A stretch of DNA of 64,000 nucleotides, from positions 1,116,001 through 1,180,000 of the forward strand of contig NZ_CP059856.1 in the NCBI RefSeq assembly GCF_009193325.2, given 5' to 3'. How positions within the stretch are numbered: position 1 is the stretch's first letter; each line of letters opens with the position of its first letter. The notes below the pieces were generated by a model. That model did not search any database, had not been told where the DNA came from, and saw only the letters and a program-made list of their open reading frames with translations. The DNA comes from Bacteroides zhangwenhongii (GTDB taxonomy: Bacteria > Bacteroidota > Bacteroidia > Bacteroidales > Bacteroidaceae). Positions 26,051 to 34,892 of this stretch are shown piece after piece. Both the position numbers and the translations under genes were made by a program.

Positions 26051-27883
26051 CTAACACACGCACACATGCGTGCGCGTATAAACGCCTTTATCGTCTGTAT
26101 TGATAAGCAATCCTTTTTTTATCAGACGGTTCAACCAGCTAAGAGCAGTGTTAGGTTTGATTTTCATCTTTTCAGCCTGCTCCAACAACTGTGCGCGGGT
26201 GAACTGGTTGCCCATTATTTCAAAAAGTGCATCCCGGTCGGCATTGGCTCTATGTTTGACCTCTGTGGAAGGAAGAAAAGATAAGATATGTGTGGCATGA
26301 CGATAGAGCGGAGTTACAAGTTCCAGCACCGCATGGAAATCTTCAGCGGTGATTGTCACATCCCAACGGGTGATAATACCGTCTTTGATATTATCGACGG
26401 CAATCTCCTTGTCAGGGGTCAGCAGAGGGGCGGAAGAATCCTTGAACTGATAAGGCTGGTCGCATTCCAGTGCACGAATCATAGCTATTTCTGCCATGAT
26501 ACGGCACGTATTGACAGCCAGTCGGGCTATGGAACTACTCATTTCGTTATCGTTGGCAAGTCCCGAGCGGAAAAACAGATCGGCAAAGAGGGCATTGAAC
26601 TCTTGCTTTTGCTCATCAGTGAGCCGGAGCGTATGAAGCCCGTGTGCTTTCATCAGGTCCAGTTGCTTTTTCCATTCCAGACCTATGCCTGTGAAGATGG
26701 CTTCCAGATCGGTTTCACCACTTTCAAACTGGTTGATCCATGTCCATATACCGTGCATATAATAAAACAGCTGGCGCGAGAAGAGGCCGTTCTCTGTCGA
26801 GGGAATGAGTGGTTTTACCTGTGCGGGCGTGCCGGAAAGCAGGACGGAAAGATAGCTTTTCTTTACTTCCCGGTATTCCTGGTCGGTGCGTCGGTTGTAC
26901 GACAAACGGTCGTGGTCAAACGCTTTGCGGAGCGTATCGCTCCAGTGTCCGTATTCAGAGCCGATAGCAGCGGAGATGGTATCCGCTTCGGTTTCGCAGA
27001 TAAGCCCTGTGCCGTTGGCATCCATGATATTTTGCAGAATACCCGTTCCGGTGTTATTGCCCGAGATGAGGAACATTTTATTCTTGGGCATTTGAGGAGC
27101 TTCCACTTTGCAGCGCTCTTTTCCCATGGTATCATAGGCAGCTTTCTCTTTTTTGTAGGCCTTGACCTCTTCCGCTACTTTTTGGCGGATCTCGTCATGA
27201 ATAGGCTCTACAAGCAGCCGGATAAGCGAAAGAATTCCTTTACCCGAGGCGGAAGGGGCTACAATAAAACTTTGCAGGCAAGGAGACTGAAGTTTGCCGG
27301 CGTATGGACATCTCACATATCGCTCCATGCTGGCACCTATGGCGGTCAATGCTCCGAGCAGCATGACATCGCGTTGTGTGGGGCTGGTGGCATAACTCAT
27401 GATGAGCAACAGGATTTTCGGCCAGTCCGCTTCGGTGAAAGAGGGCAATGGCTGGTTCGGGTCACTCCCGTCCTGCAGCTCTTCGGATTCGTCCGGTTCT
27501 TCATTGTCCACCTTATTATATACGTGCGTGTGTGTGAGATTTTTGGACGGTGCATTTCCTGCATTTTTTGCATTTTTCCGGTGGTTCATCATTTCCTCTT
27601 TGCAGAGAGTTACACCCGCCCTTTCAGCAAGATGGAATGCAGTGCCCAGATGGACATCTCCATGCCGGGTGGTAAGTGCATTGGAGAATATCCGTTCGGC
27701 ATGTTCCCGTTCGTACTTGGCAGACACCCGGCACAACCGATGGAAAAACTCGCGTCCCGCTTCTCCGCAATCCGTTGCGATGGCGAACGCCAGTTGTACA
27801 TATTCAGCATACGTAGGGGCAATATCCGCTCCTGCAGTTTCAACCGCCTCACAGAGGCGGCATAACGATTCAATTTCGTCCAT
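26051..27883 (-). CDS. DUF3987 primase/helicase-like protein
   Basis: A 610-residue protein of the Bacteroides DUF3987 family. Residues 1-100 resemble a PriCT-like primase C-terminal domain (YVQLAFAIATDCGEAGREFFHRLC). The central part carries a P-loop-like segment (VAPSASGKGILSLIRLL) and the DUF3987 core (NNTGTGILQNIMDANG, LICETEADTISAAIG, LSVLLSGTPAQVKPLI). A winged-helix-like tail follows. Two alternating purine-pyrimidine tracts lie in the gene: one encodes LTHTHVYN near residue 117, the other the terminal TRTHVCVC. It starts 22 nt after the BT4734-like gene, which probably supplies the matching primase half. A role in replication of a small mobile element or in defence is possible; none is proven. 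Confidence 0.8.
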   Translation of the reverse strand: MDEIESLCRLCEAVETAGADIAPTYAEYVQLAFAIATDCGEAGREFFHRLCRVSAKYEREHAERIFSNALTTRHGDVHLGTAFHLAERAGVTLCKEEMMNHRKNAKNAGNAPSKNLTHTHVYNKVDNEEPDESEELQDGSDPNQPLPSFTEADWPKILLLIMSYATSPTQRDVMLLGALTAIGASMERYVRCPYAGKLQSPCLQSFIVAPSASGKGILSLIRLLVEPIHDEIRQKVAEEVKAYKKEKAAYDTMGKERCKVEAPQMPKNKMFLISGNNTGTGILQNIMDANGTGLICETEADTISAAIGSEYGHWSDTLRKAFDHDRLSYNRRTDQEYREVKKSYLSVLLSGTPAQVKPLIPSTENGLFSRQLFYYMHGIWTWINQFESGETDLEAIFTGIGLEWKKQLDLMKAHGLHTLRLTDEQKQEFNALFADLFFRSGLANDNEMSSSIARLAVNTCRIMAEIAMIRALECDQPYQFKDSSAPLLTPDKEIAVDNIKDGIITRWDVTITAEDFHAVLELVTPLYRHATHILSFLPSTEVKHRANADRDALFEIMGNQFTRAQLLEQAEKMKIKPNTALSWLNRLIKKGLLINTDDKGVYTRTHVCVC

Positions 27884-27905
27884 AATTTTAATTTATAATT
27901 TTTAA

Positions 27906-28535
27906 TTATTGATTGTTTCTAAACAACGCTCCCGGATCATGACTAAGAAAGCAAGACCTTACAATGTCCTTACCGGAAAAGTCTACCCCTTTACGTTTTT
28001 CTCCGAGTGGGGGAGGTGTTTCCGTACCATAGAGCAGCACGGTGAACATCATTGCCAGTTTCATATTTTCGATGATACTGTCTGTGTCGTTAGCCATGGG
28101 TAAATGATCGTAGGGTACGAATGCTTTTACACCCCGTCCGCTGGGACTGATAAACGTGAGTACAGGATGCAGAAGGTGGTCATTAAACAATGTGCTGCGC
28201 ATTTCCACTGCCTCCTGATAGGAATCGAGATGGTCGATATCTACCACCACCAGATGTGAAGAAGCTACGAAACTTTTGCTGTTGCGACGCGAGAACATAC
28301 CACAGGGAGTCACATAAGGCAATAGTGATGCTTTTGCTGCTCGTATATCTGCGGAATTGCGTACTTGTTCGGTCAGAATTTTGAGATTCTCGTTGCAGGT
28401 TATCATTTGAAAAACTTGCTCTACGGAGACTTCACAGGAGGGAATAAGTGTTGCAGGAGTAACAATCCTTCCCTGTTCATTTTTGATGGGAGCAATGGGA
28501 GGCATGAAATAAGACATTCTAAAATCGTTTGTCAT
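27906..28535 (-). CDS. BT4734/VirE-N-like protein (primase-like domain)
   Basis: A 209-residue protein matching the BT4734/BF3469 family often labelled VirE N-terminal. Recognisable segments are RAAKASLLPYVTPCGMFSRR, then HLVVVDIDHLDSYQEA (acidic pair typical of archaeo-eukaryotic primase-like folds) and LTFISPSGRGVKAFV. The gene precedes the DUF3987 gene by 22 nt on the same strand; together they look like a split primase plus helicase-like protein. It diverges from a small broken regulator gene across a palindrome-bearing promoter region (28607-28635). Confidence 0.8.
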   Translation of the reverse strand: MTNDFRMSYFMPPIAPIKNEQGRIVTPATLIPSCEVSVEQVFQMITCNENLKILTEQVRNSADIRAAKASLLPYVTPCGMFSRRNSKSFVASSHLVVVDIDHLDSYQEAVEMRSTLFNDHLLHPVLTFISPSGRGVKAFVPYDHLPMANDTDSIIENMKLAMMFTVLLYGTETPPPLGEKRKGVDFSGKDIVRSCFLSHDPGALFRNNQ

Positions 28536-28606
28536 AACATTTGTATTTTTTGATTATCGCTTTGACTTTTCAAAACGCGGTGCGAAGGTAGAAATAGCTT
28601 TTAAAT

Positions 28607-28635
28607 ATATCGTTCAGACATATCTGAACGGATAT
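28607..28635. promoter_or_regulatory. Candidate operator palindrome between BT4734-like and regulator genes
   Basis: CGTTCAGA-CATA-TCTGAACG (28611-28630) is a perfect 8-bp-arm palindrome with weak ATAT flanks. On the minus strand it is followed by TACCTTCG, a variant -7 box, at about the distance that places the palindrome over the -33 region of the BT4734-like gene. A repressor bound here would block that promoter. The divergent small gene is a natural candidate for the binding protein. Confidence 0.5.
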
Positions 28636-28688
28636 GCATAAAATTAACGTATAACACAATGTATTTAACAATTAATAAAATTATAAAC

Positions 28689-28978
28689 ATGAAAAAATTT
28701 AGTCATCCCGTACTGGGTCATTTCATCGCAGAGGAGTTTGAACGTGCTCACTTGTCAATAGAGGCTATGCGTAAAGAAATCCACATGGGAAAACCCACTT
28801 ATTACAAGATGATATCTGGGGAGATTTACGTCTAAGTGATTTTACCCGTCTTTTTTCCTATTACTATGACAATCTCACAAAAGAAGAGTTTCGAGCCAAA
28901 ATGGTGGAATGGGGAGAACTTTATATTGAATATAGGGAGAAAAATGAGGATATGGATGAAAGTCTAAATCAAGAATAA
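28689..28978 (+). pseudogene. Small DNA-binding-like regulator broken by a frameshift
   Basis: The ATG frame (28689-28835) encodes 48 residues, MKKFSHPVLGHFIAEEFERA then LSIEAMRKEIHMGKPTYYKM, and stops soon after ISGEIYV. A second frame starting at about 28823 continues as DLRLSDFTRLFSYYYDNLTK and runs to 28978, ending 4 nt before the next gene. Joined after ISGE with one inserted base near GGGGAG (28818-28823), they make one protein of about 100 residues with a helix-turn-helix-like N-terminal half. I read this as a single-base deletion in a regulator. A sequencing error would give the same picture. Confidence 0.65.
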
Positions 28979-28982
28979 AGTA

Positions 28983-30389
28983 ATGCAGGAAGTCCAACGT
29001 TTTAATAAAGTCCTAAAATCTTTTGTCCTTTCAGGGGACATCATCTTACTGAACTTACTGTTGTGGGTGTTCGATTCTCTTTGGGGAAACCATTCCCTTT
29101 TTGAGTTTTCCATGCCTCTTTTCCAGAACATGGCTTTGATGACTTTATGTTATCTGGTTTGCAACATTCGTTCCGGAGTGATCCTTCATCGCCCGGTGGT
29201 TCGTCCGGAGCAAATCATGCTTCGGGTGGCACGGAACATGATTCCTTTTGTATTGATGGTGCTGGGTCTTTCATACATTTTCCATTTTGAATGTGTTAAC
29301 TTGCGTCAGCTGGGGGCATTTTGCGTAGTTCTCATTATCGTTATTATTTCTTATCGCCTGACGTTTCGAACTATTCTGGAGCTTTATCGCAAAAGTGGGA
29401 AAAATGTCCGGAAGGTAGTGCTGGTGGGTAGCCATGAAAATATGCAGGAACTTTATCATTCCATGACGGATGATCCGACATCCGGGTATCGTGTACTGGG
29501 ATATTTTGAAGATTCTCCATCAGACCGCTATCCTGTGAATATAACATATTTGGGACAGCCTTGCGAAGCCGTTGATTATTTAGCCCGTAATGCGGGAAAG
29601 GTAGACCAGCTTTATTGCAGTCTTCCTTCTGCCCGTAGTGCTGAAATTGTACCGGTTATCAACTATTGTGAGAACCATCTGATTCGTTTTTTCAGTGTTC
29701 CCAATGTTCGGAACTATCTGAAACGGAGAATGCATTTTGAAATGCTAGGTAATGTTCCGGTACTTTCTATCCGTCGTGAGCCACTAGAGTTATTGGAAAA
29801 TCGCATTGTGAAACGTAGCTTTGATATTATTTGCTCGCTACTGTTCCTTTGTACCCTTTTCCCGATTATATATATCATTGTGGGACTGGCTATAAAGATA
29901 AGTTCTCCCGGACCTGTCTTTTTCAAACAGAAACGAAGTGGTGAGGATGGTCGTGAATTTTGGTGCTATAAGTTTCGTTCGATGCGGTTGAATGCACAAA
30001 GTGATACGCTTCAGGCTACGGAATGTGATCCTCGTAAAACCCGTATCGGTAGTTTGATTCGCAAGACGAATGTGGATGAGCTTCCTCAATTTATTAATGT
30101 ACTGAAAGGGGATATGTCTTTAGTGGGTCCCCGTCCGCATATGTTGAAGCACACAGAAGAATATTCTCATTTGATAAACAAGTATATGGTTCGTCATTTT
30201 GTGAAACCGGGTATTACAGGTTGGGCACAAGTGACAGGCTTTCGTGGAGAAACGAAAGAGCTTTGGCAGATGGAAGGACGTGTGCAACGTGACATCTGGT
30301 ATATCGAGCATTGGACGTTCATTCTAGACTTATATATCATGTATAAGACTGTATATAATGTACTCCGTGGGGATAAAGAGGCGTATTGA
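28983..30389 (+). CDS. wcaJ: Undecaprenyl-phosphate glucose-phosphate transferase (WbaP/WcaJ family)
   Basis: Starts each capsule repeat by moving a sugar-1-phosphate onto undecaprenyl phosphate in the inner membrane. It has 468 residues. Four N-terminal membrane helices are followed by a Rossmann-like domain (RKVVLVGSHENMQELYHSM). The C-terminal bacterial sugar transferase domain has the membrane hairpin after KRSFDII, then SSPGPVFFKQKRSGEDG, YKFRSM, RKTNVDELPQFINVL, GDMSLVGPRPHM and KPGITGWAQV. The catalytic Asp-Glu pair in VDELPQ is intact. The glucose-type label follows from the polyprenyl glycosylphosphotransferase family; the actual sugar could be galactose or another. It begins the capsule biosynthetic operon after the accessory cassette. 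Confidence 0.93.
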   Translation: MQEVQRFNKVLKSFVLSGDIILLNLLLWVFDSLWGNHSLFEFSMPLFQNMALMTLCYLVCNIRSGVILHRPVVRPEQIMLRVARNMIPFVLMVLGLSYIFHFECVNLRQLGAFCVVLIIVIISYRLTFRTILELYRKSGKNVRKVVLVGSHENMQELYHSMTDDPTSGYRVLGYFEDSPSDRYPVNITYLGQPCEAVDYLARNAGKVDQLYCSLPSARSAEIVPVINYCENHLIRFFSVPNVRNYLKRRMHFEMLGNVPVLSIRREPLELLENRIVKRSFDIICSLLFLCTLFPIIYIIVGLAIKISSPGPVFFKQKRSGEDGREFWCYKFRSMRLNAQSDTLQATECDPRKTRIGSLIRKTNVDELPQFINVLKGDMSLVGPRPHMLKHTEEYSHLINKYMVRHFVKPGITGWAQVTGFRGETKELWQMEGRVQRDIWYIEHWTFILDLYIMYKTVYNVLRGDKEAY

Positions 30390-30428
30390 AATAATTAAAA
30401 GATTAAAAATTAAAAATTATAGGCGCTT

Positions 30429-31235
30429 ATGAAAAAAATGGCTGGATTGATTCTTGGCTTGTTACTTGCTTTTTTGCTGGTATCTTGCCAGGCATACAAG
30501 AAAGTACCTTATTTACAAGATACAGCTTTTGTAAATGATACAGAACAGAGTGTTCGTCAGACAGGTGTGAAGGTAATGCCAAAGGATTTGTTGACGATTG
30601 CCGTGTCTTGTTCTACTCCGGAACTGGCTGCACCTTTCAATCTGGTAAATTCGGGTACTGCTAGTGGAACAGAGGGAAAGACGGTGGGACAAGGAACCGC
30701 GTCATCTGCTCTACAACAGTATTTGGTAGATAATCAGGGGAATATCAATTTTCCGGTGTTGGGCGAGATTCATGTAGGTGGATTGACTAAACTGGAAATA
30801 GAAAACCTGATTATAGATAAGTTGAAGGTTTATTTGAAAGAAGTGCCGCTTGTAACTGTGCGTATTGTTAATTATCGGATTTCGGTGTTGGGGGAGGTTA
30901 CGAGGCCAGGCAGCTTTGTAGTCTCTAACGAGAAGATTAATTTACTGGAAGCTCTCGCAATGGCAGGTGATTTGACCATTTATGGTATGCGTGATAATGT
31001 GAAATTGATCCGGACAGGACAAGATAATAAGCAGGAGATTATTACTATGGACTTGAATAAGGCCGAAACGGTACTGTCTCCTTATTATCAACTACAACAG
31101 AATGATATAATTTATGTGACACCTAATAAAACTAAAGCTAAGAATTCGGATATTGGGGCTAGTACTGGTCTGTGGTTCTCAGGTGTTTCTATTTTGCTTT
31201 CAATAACCAATTTTTTATTAACTATACTAAGATAA
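30429..31235 (+). CDS. wza: Polysaccharide export lipoprotein (Wza family), second copy
   Basis: A 268-residue capsule export lipoprotein. Its signal ends in LVSC, and QAYKKVPYLQDT right after the lipid Cys matches the first copy (QSYKKVPYLQDA). It shares the Poly_export and SLBB signatures and the C-terminal membrane segment, and adds about 20 residues near 80 (GTASGTEGKTVGQG). It lies 24 nt before wzc, the normal functional pairing, so this copy is probably the working partner of this Wzc. Two wza genes in one capsule locus, on either side of an accessory cassette, suggest past recombination between capsule loci. Confidence 0.94.
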   Translation: MKKMAGLILGLLLAFLLVSCQAYKKVPYLQDTAFVNDTEQSVRQTGVKVMPKDLLTIAVSCSTPELAAPFNLVNSGTASGTEGKTVGQGTASSALQQYLVDNQGNINFPVLGEIHVGGLTKLEIENLIIDKLKVYLKEVPLVTVRIVNYRISVLGEVTRPGSFVVSNEKINLLEALAMAGDLTIYGMRDNVKLIRTGQDNKQEIITMDLNKAETVLSPYYQLQQNDIIYVTPNKTKAKNSDIGASTGLWFSGVSILLSITNFLLTILR

Positions 31236-31258
31236 ATCTTAAAAATAAAAGAATAACG

Positions 31259-33679
31259 ATGAAAGAAAACTTGTACGAGGATAATGTACGTGGTATAGAG
31301 GAAGATAATGTTGATTATAAAGAGCTTCTCTTTCGATACATAATCCATTGGCCATGGTTTGTGGCTTCTCTTCTGGTATGTTTGATCGGTGCTTGGGGAT
31401 ATTTGTATTTTCAGACTCCCGTCTATCAGATTTCCGCTTCTATCATGATTAAAGATGATAAGAAGGGAGGGGGCGGGTCTGCTGATTTGGAGAGCCTTGG
31501 ATTAGGAGGGATGATGACTTCTACACAGAGTATTGATAATGAAATTGAAGTATTGCGTTCAAAAACGATACTTAAAGAAGTTGTCAATAATCTGGAACTT
31601 TATATAACTTATTATGATGAGGATGAATTTCCTAAAAAAGAACTGTATAAAGCCTCTCCGATAATTGTGAATTTGACAGCACAAGAGGCAGATAATTTGC
31701 CGGGTGTAGCTATGATTGATATGAAACTTACTCAAGAAGGTGGTTTGGATGTAAATTTGAAAGTGGGTTTGAATGAGTATAATAAACATTTTGATAAACT
31801 TCCAGCGGTGTTGCCTACAGATGTAGGTACGTTTGGGTTTGCATTGAAAGATTCTTTATCAAATGGAAAGATAGAAGGACAGAATATTACGCGAAATATC
31901 AGTGCCATAGTTAGTCAGCCATTTGGGGTAGCAAAGGGATATCAGGGGGCATTAACGATTGCACCCACCTCTAAAGCAACTTCTGTTGCCACAGTCTCAT
32001 TGGTCAATACGAATATTCAGCGTGGACAAGATTTTATCAATAAGCTGATGGAGATGTATAATCGGAATACGAACAATGATAAAAATGAGGTTGCCCAAAA
32101 GACGAGGGAATTTATCAATGAGCGCATTCAGATTATTGATGAAGAGCTGGGAAATACAGAAGACAAACTGGAAGCTTTTAAAAGAAATGCAGGATTGACG
32201 GATATCAGTAGCGATGCCCAATTGGCCGTATCGGGAAATGCCGAATACGAAAAGAAACGCGTGGAAAACGGTACACAGATCAACTTAGTTCGTGATCTTA
32301 ATAAATATATCAATAATCCGTCGAATGAGTATGAGGTGTTGCCTAGTAATATTGGTTTATCAGATAATGGGCTAACTACTCAAATAGATCGTTATAATGA
32401 GTTGATTATCGAACGTAAACGTTTGCTTCGTACTTCTACGGAGAGTAACCCGATGATTGTAAATCTGGATGCAAGTATTCGTGTTATGAAAGCAAATGTG
32501 AAAGCTGCTATTGACGGAACGTTGCAAGGTTTGCTTATAGTCAAAGCTGATTTGGATCGTGAAGCTAGTCGTTTTTCCCGTCGTATCAGTGACGCTCCGG
32601 GACAAGAAAGACAGTATGTAAGTATTGCCCGTCAGCAGGAAATCAAGGCAGGACTTTATCTGATGTTGTTGCAGAAACGTGAAGAGAATGCCATTACATT
32701 AGCTGCTACTGCCAATAATGCTAAGATCATTGATGAACCGGTGGCTGAAGGTGGTCCGGTATCTCCGAAACCTAAAACAATTTACATGATTGCTTTAGTG
32801 TTGGGGGTAGGTTTGCCTGTCGGCGTCATTTTTCTAATCGGTCTTACTAAATTCAAGATTGAAGGTCGTGGCGATGTGGAGAAATTGACTCGCCTGCCTA
32901 TTGTGGGAGATGTGCCCTTGACTGCTGAAAAAACAGGTTCCATAGCCGTATTTGAGAATCAGAATAACCTGATGAGTGAGACTTTCCGTAATGTACGTAC
33001 GAATTTGCAGTTTATGTTGGGGAATGGTCAGAAAGTAATACTAGTGACTTCAACGGTCAGTGGTGAAGGTAAATCATTTATATCAGCAAATCTTGCTATC
33101 AGTCTTTCTTTATTAGGAAAGAAGGTGATCATTGTCGGTCTTGATATTCGTAAACCTGGTTTGAATAAAGTTTTTAATCTTCCGCGGAAAGAGCAGGGTA
33201 TAACTCAATATCTGTCGAATCCTGAAAATAATCTGATGGATTTTGTCCAGCTTTCGGATGTAAGTAAGAGCTTGTATATTCTTCCCGGTGGAACGGTTCC
33301 TCCCAATCCTACGGAACTGTTGGCCCGTGACGGCTTGGACAAAGCTATTGAAACATTGAAGAAAAACTTTGACTATGTGATTTTGGATACCGCTCCGGTC
33401 GGTATGGTAACAGATACTTTGCTTATAGGCCGTGTGGCTGACTTATCTGTTTATGTATGTCGTGCGGATTATACCCGTAAAGCGGAGTTTACGTTGATAA
33501 ATGAATTGGCTGAAAACAATAAGCTGCCTAATCTTTGTACAGTAATTAATGGCTTGGATCTTCAGAAGAAGAAATACGGCTATTACTATGGCTATGGTAA
33601 ATATGGCAAGTACTATGGTTATGGCAAGCGTTATGGCTATGGTTACGGCTATGGGGAGCATAAAACGAAGGAAGAATAA
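31259..33679 (+). CDS. wzc: Wzc-type polysaccharide co-polymerase and tyrosine autokinase
   Basis: Controls chain length and export of the capsule from the inner membrane. It has 806 residues from the ATG at 31259. TM1 (WPWFVASLLVCLIGAWGYLY) lies near residues 33-53, then the Wzz domain, a coiled coil, and TM2 (MIALVLGVGLPVGVIFLIGL) near 508-527. The BY-kinase domain follows, with Walker A TVSGEGKSF near 600, Walker A' VIIVGLDIRKPG and Walker B DYVILDTAPVG. A Tyr-rich tail of alternating Tyr, Gly and Lys (about 770-800) is the autophosphorylation cluster. The last nine residues YGEHKTKEE are echoed by a decayed copy at 35577-35606, beyond the next two genes. Confidence 0.96.
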   Translation: MKENLYEDNVRGIEEDNVDYKELLFRYIIHWPWFVASLLVCLIGAWGYLYFQTPVYQISASIMIKDDKKGGGGSADLESLGLGGMMTSTQSIDNEIEVLRSKTILKEVVNNLELYITYYDEDEFPKKELYKASPIIVNLTAQEADNLPGVAMIDMKLTQEGGLDVNLKVGLNEYNKHFDKLPAVLPTDVGTFGFALKDSLSNGKIEGQNITRNISAIVSQPFGVAKGYQGALTIAPTSKATSVATVSLVNTNIQRGQDFINKLMEMYNRNTNNDKNEVAQKTREFINERIQIIDEELGNTEDKLEAFKRNAGLTDISSDAQLAVSGNAEYEKKRVENGTQINLVRDLNKYINNPSNEYEVLPSNIGLSDNGLTTQIDRYNELIIERKRLLRTSTESNPMIVNLDASIRVMKANVKAAIDGTLQGLLIVKADLDREASRFSRRISDAPGQERQYVSIARQQEIKAGLYLMLLQKREENAITLAATANNAKIIDEPVAEGGPVSPKPKTIYMIALVLGVGLPVGVIFLIGLTKFKIEGRGDVEKLTRLPIVGDVPLTAEKTGSIAVFENQNNLMSETFRNVRTNLQFMLGNGQKVILVTSTVSGEGKSFISANLAISLSLLGKKVIIVGLDIRKPGLNKVFNLPRKEQGITQYLSNPENNLMDFVQLSDVSKSLYILPGGTVPPNPTELLARDGLDKAIETLKKNFDYVILDTAPVGMVTDTLLIGRVADLSVYVCRADYTRKAEFTLINELAENNKLPNLCTVINGLDLQKKKYGYYYGYGKYGKYYGYGKRYGYGYGYGEHKTKEE

Positions 33680-33769
33680 ATAGCAATATTCAATCTTGCA
33701 TTTAAGATCTTTTTTGAGGAACTATTTGTAGAAGAATAACTGGCAGTATCATTGTTTGAGAAAATGTGC

Positions 33770-33777
33770 TATCTTTG
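33770..33777 (+). promoter_or_regulatory. -7 box in front of the inserted ATPase gene
   Basis: TATCTTTG matches the Bacteroides -7 consensus and lies 22 nt before the ATPase start. No -33 box was found at the usual spacing. If active, it lets the module be expressed when the capsule promoter is off. Confidence 0.45.
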
Positions 33778-33798
33778 CAAGTAAATGTAAGTTAGATT

Positions 33799-34878
33799 AT
33801 GATTGATGCTATAACAATAGAAGGCTATAAGTCCATCAAGGCTCAAGAGGTGAAGTTAAGTCCCATCAATATCTTGATAGGTGGAAATGGTATAGGTAAG
33901 ACTAATTTTATTTCAGCCTTTGAGCTGATACGTGATATCTATGAGCAACAATTGCAAAATCATGTATTGAGAAAAGGAGGAGCTAACTGTCTGCTTTATA
34001 ATGGCAAGAAGTATACTGACCGAATCACTGTGGACTTGTTGTTTACGCATGACCACAGTAAAAATAGATATATTGTCGTGTTGGAGGAATCACAGGATCG
34101 ATTGTTTGTGAAAGAAGCGAAAACAGCCTTCCTTAGTGGAGCGGTTTGGCATATCCAGACCTGTGACACAAATAAGGAAGAGGCGTCTATCAAGCAAGAC
34201 CGTTGTGGACAGGCGTGGTATGTAGGCCCTCTGTTGGAACAGTTTGAGATTTATCATTTCCATGATACGGGAGATAAGTCGCCTATGAAAGACTTTGCAC
34301 CTTTACACGACAATGTACGTCTCAAACGTGACGGATCGAACATTGCTCCATATTTATATTTACTGAAACAGAAATATCTCAAGCATTACCTGCGAATAGA
34401 GAAAATGGTGGCATCGGTGTCTCCGTTTTTCGACTCATTCGTGCTTGAACCCAATCGATTGAATCCGAATACGATTCGTCTTGAATGGAAACAGAAAGAT
34501 GTGCCGGATATGACATTCAATGCTTATCAGTTGTCCGATGGCTCTTTGCGCTTCATTTGTCTGGCTGCGTTACTGATGCAACCCGAACCGCCCCAAACCA
34601 TTTTGATAGACGAACCGGAACTGGGGTTGCATCCCTTAGCCATTAACAAACTCTGCGCCATGTTGAAGAAAGTATCTTCAAGTTCTCAAATCATCGTATC
34701 GACGCAGTCCGTAAATTTGGTGGATAATTTCGCACCGGAAGATATTATCGTTGCTGATAGAAAAGGAAACGAAACAGTATTCTGCCGTCTGGACGGAAAG
34801 GATTTGGAGGAGTGGCTGAAGGATTATAGTATGGGCGAGTTGTGGGAGAAAAATCTTGTTGGCGGACAGCCTTTCTAA
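33799..34878 (+). CDS. AAA_21/OLD-like ATPase of an inserted ATPase + DUF4276 pair
   Basis: A 359-residue ATPase unrelated to capsule synthesis. It opens with ITIEGYKSIKAQEVKLSPIN. Walker A is GGNGIGKT (28-35), the signature region YQLSDGSLRFICLAALL is present, and Walker B is ILIDEPELGLHP (about 267-278). The switch segment IVSTQSVNLVDNF lies near 300, with Gln-Ser in place of the His-Ser of many relatives. It is paired with a DUF4276 gene 14 nt downstream. The pair interrupts the normal wzc-ugd order and is bracketed by the wzc 3' end and a decayed copy of it. By analogy with OLD, PARIS and AbiL systems, I infer anti-phage defence. It is distinct from the ATPase at 15210-16421. Confidence 0.87.
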   Translation: MIDAITIEGYKSIKAQEVKLSPINILIGGNGIGKTNFISAFELIRDIYEQQLQNHVLRKGGANCLLYNGKKYTDRITVDLLFTHDHSKNRYIVVLEESQDRLFVKEAKTAFLSGAVWHIQTCDTNKEEASIKQDRCGQAWYVGPLLEQFEIYHFHDTGDKSPMKDFAPLHDNVRLKRDGSNIAPYLYLLKQKYLKHYLRIEKMVASVSPFFDSFVLEPNRLNPNTIRLEWKQKDVPDMTFNAYQLSDGSLRFICLAALLMQPEPPQTILIDEPELGLHPLAINKLCAMLKKVSSSSQIIVSTQSVNLVDNFAPEDIIVADRKGNETVFCRLDGKDLEEWLKDYSMGELWEKNLVGGQPF

Positions 34879-34892
34879 AGCGGATTGGCACT

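Noticed and set aside
26288..27865. Long open frame of 525 codons on the plus strand
   Set aside because: It lies wholly antisense to the DUF3987 gene, which has recognisable family motifs; the antisense product shows none and is rich in Cys and His by chance.
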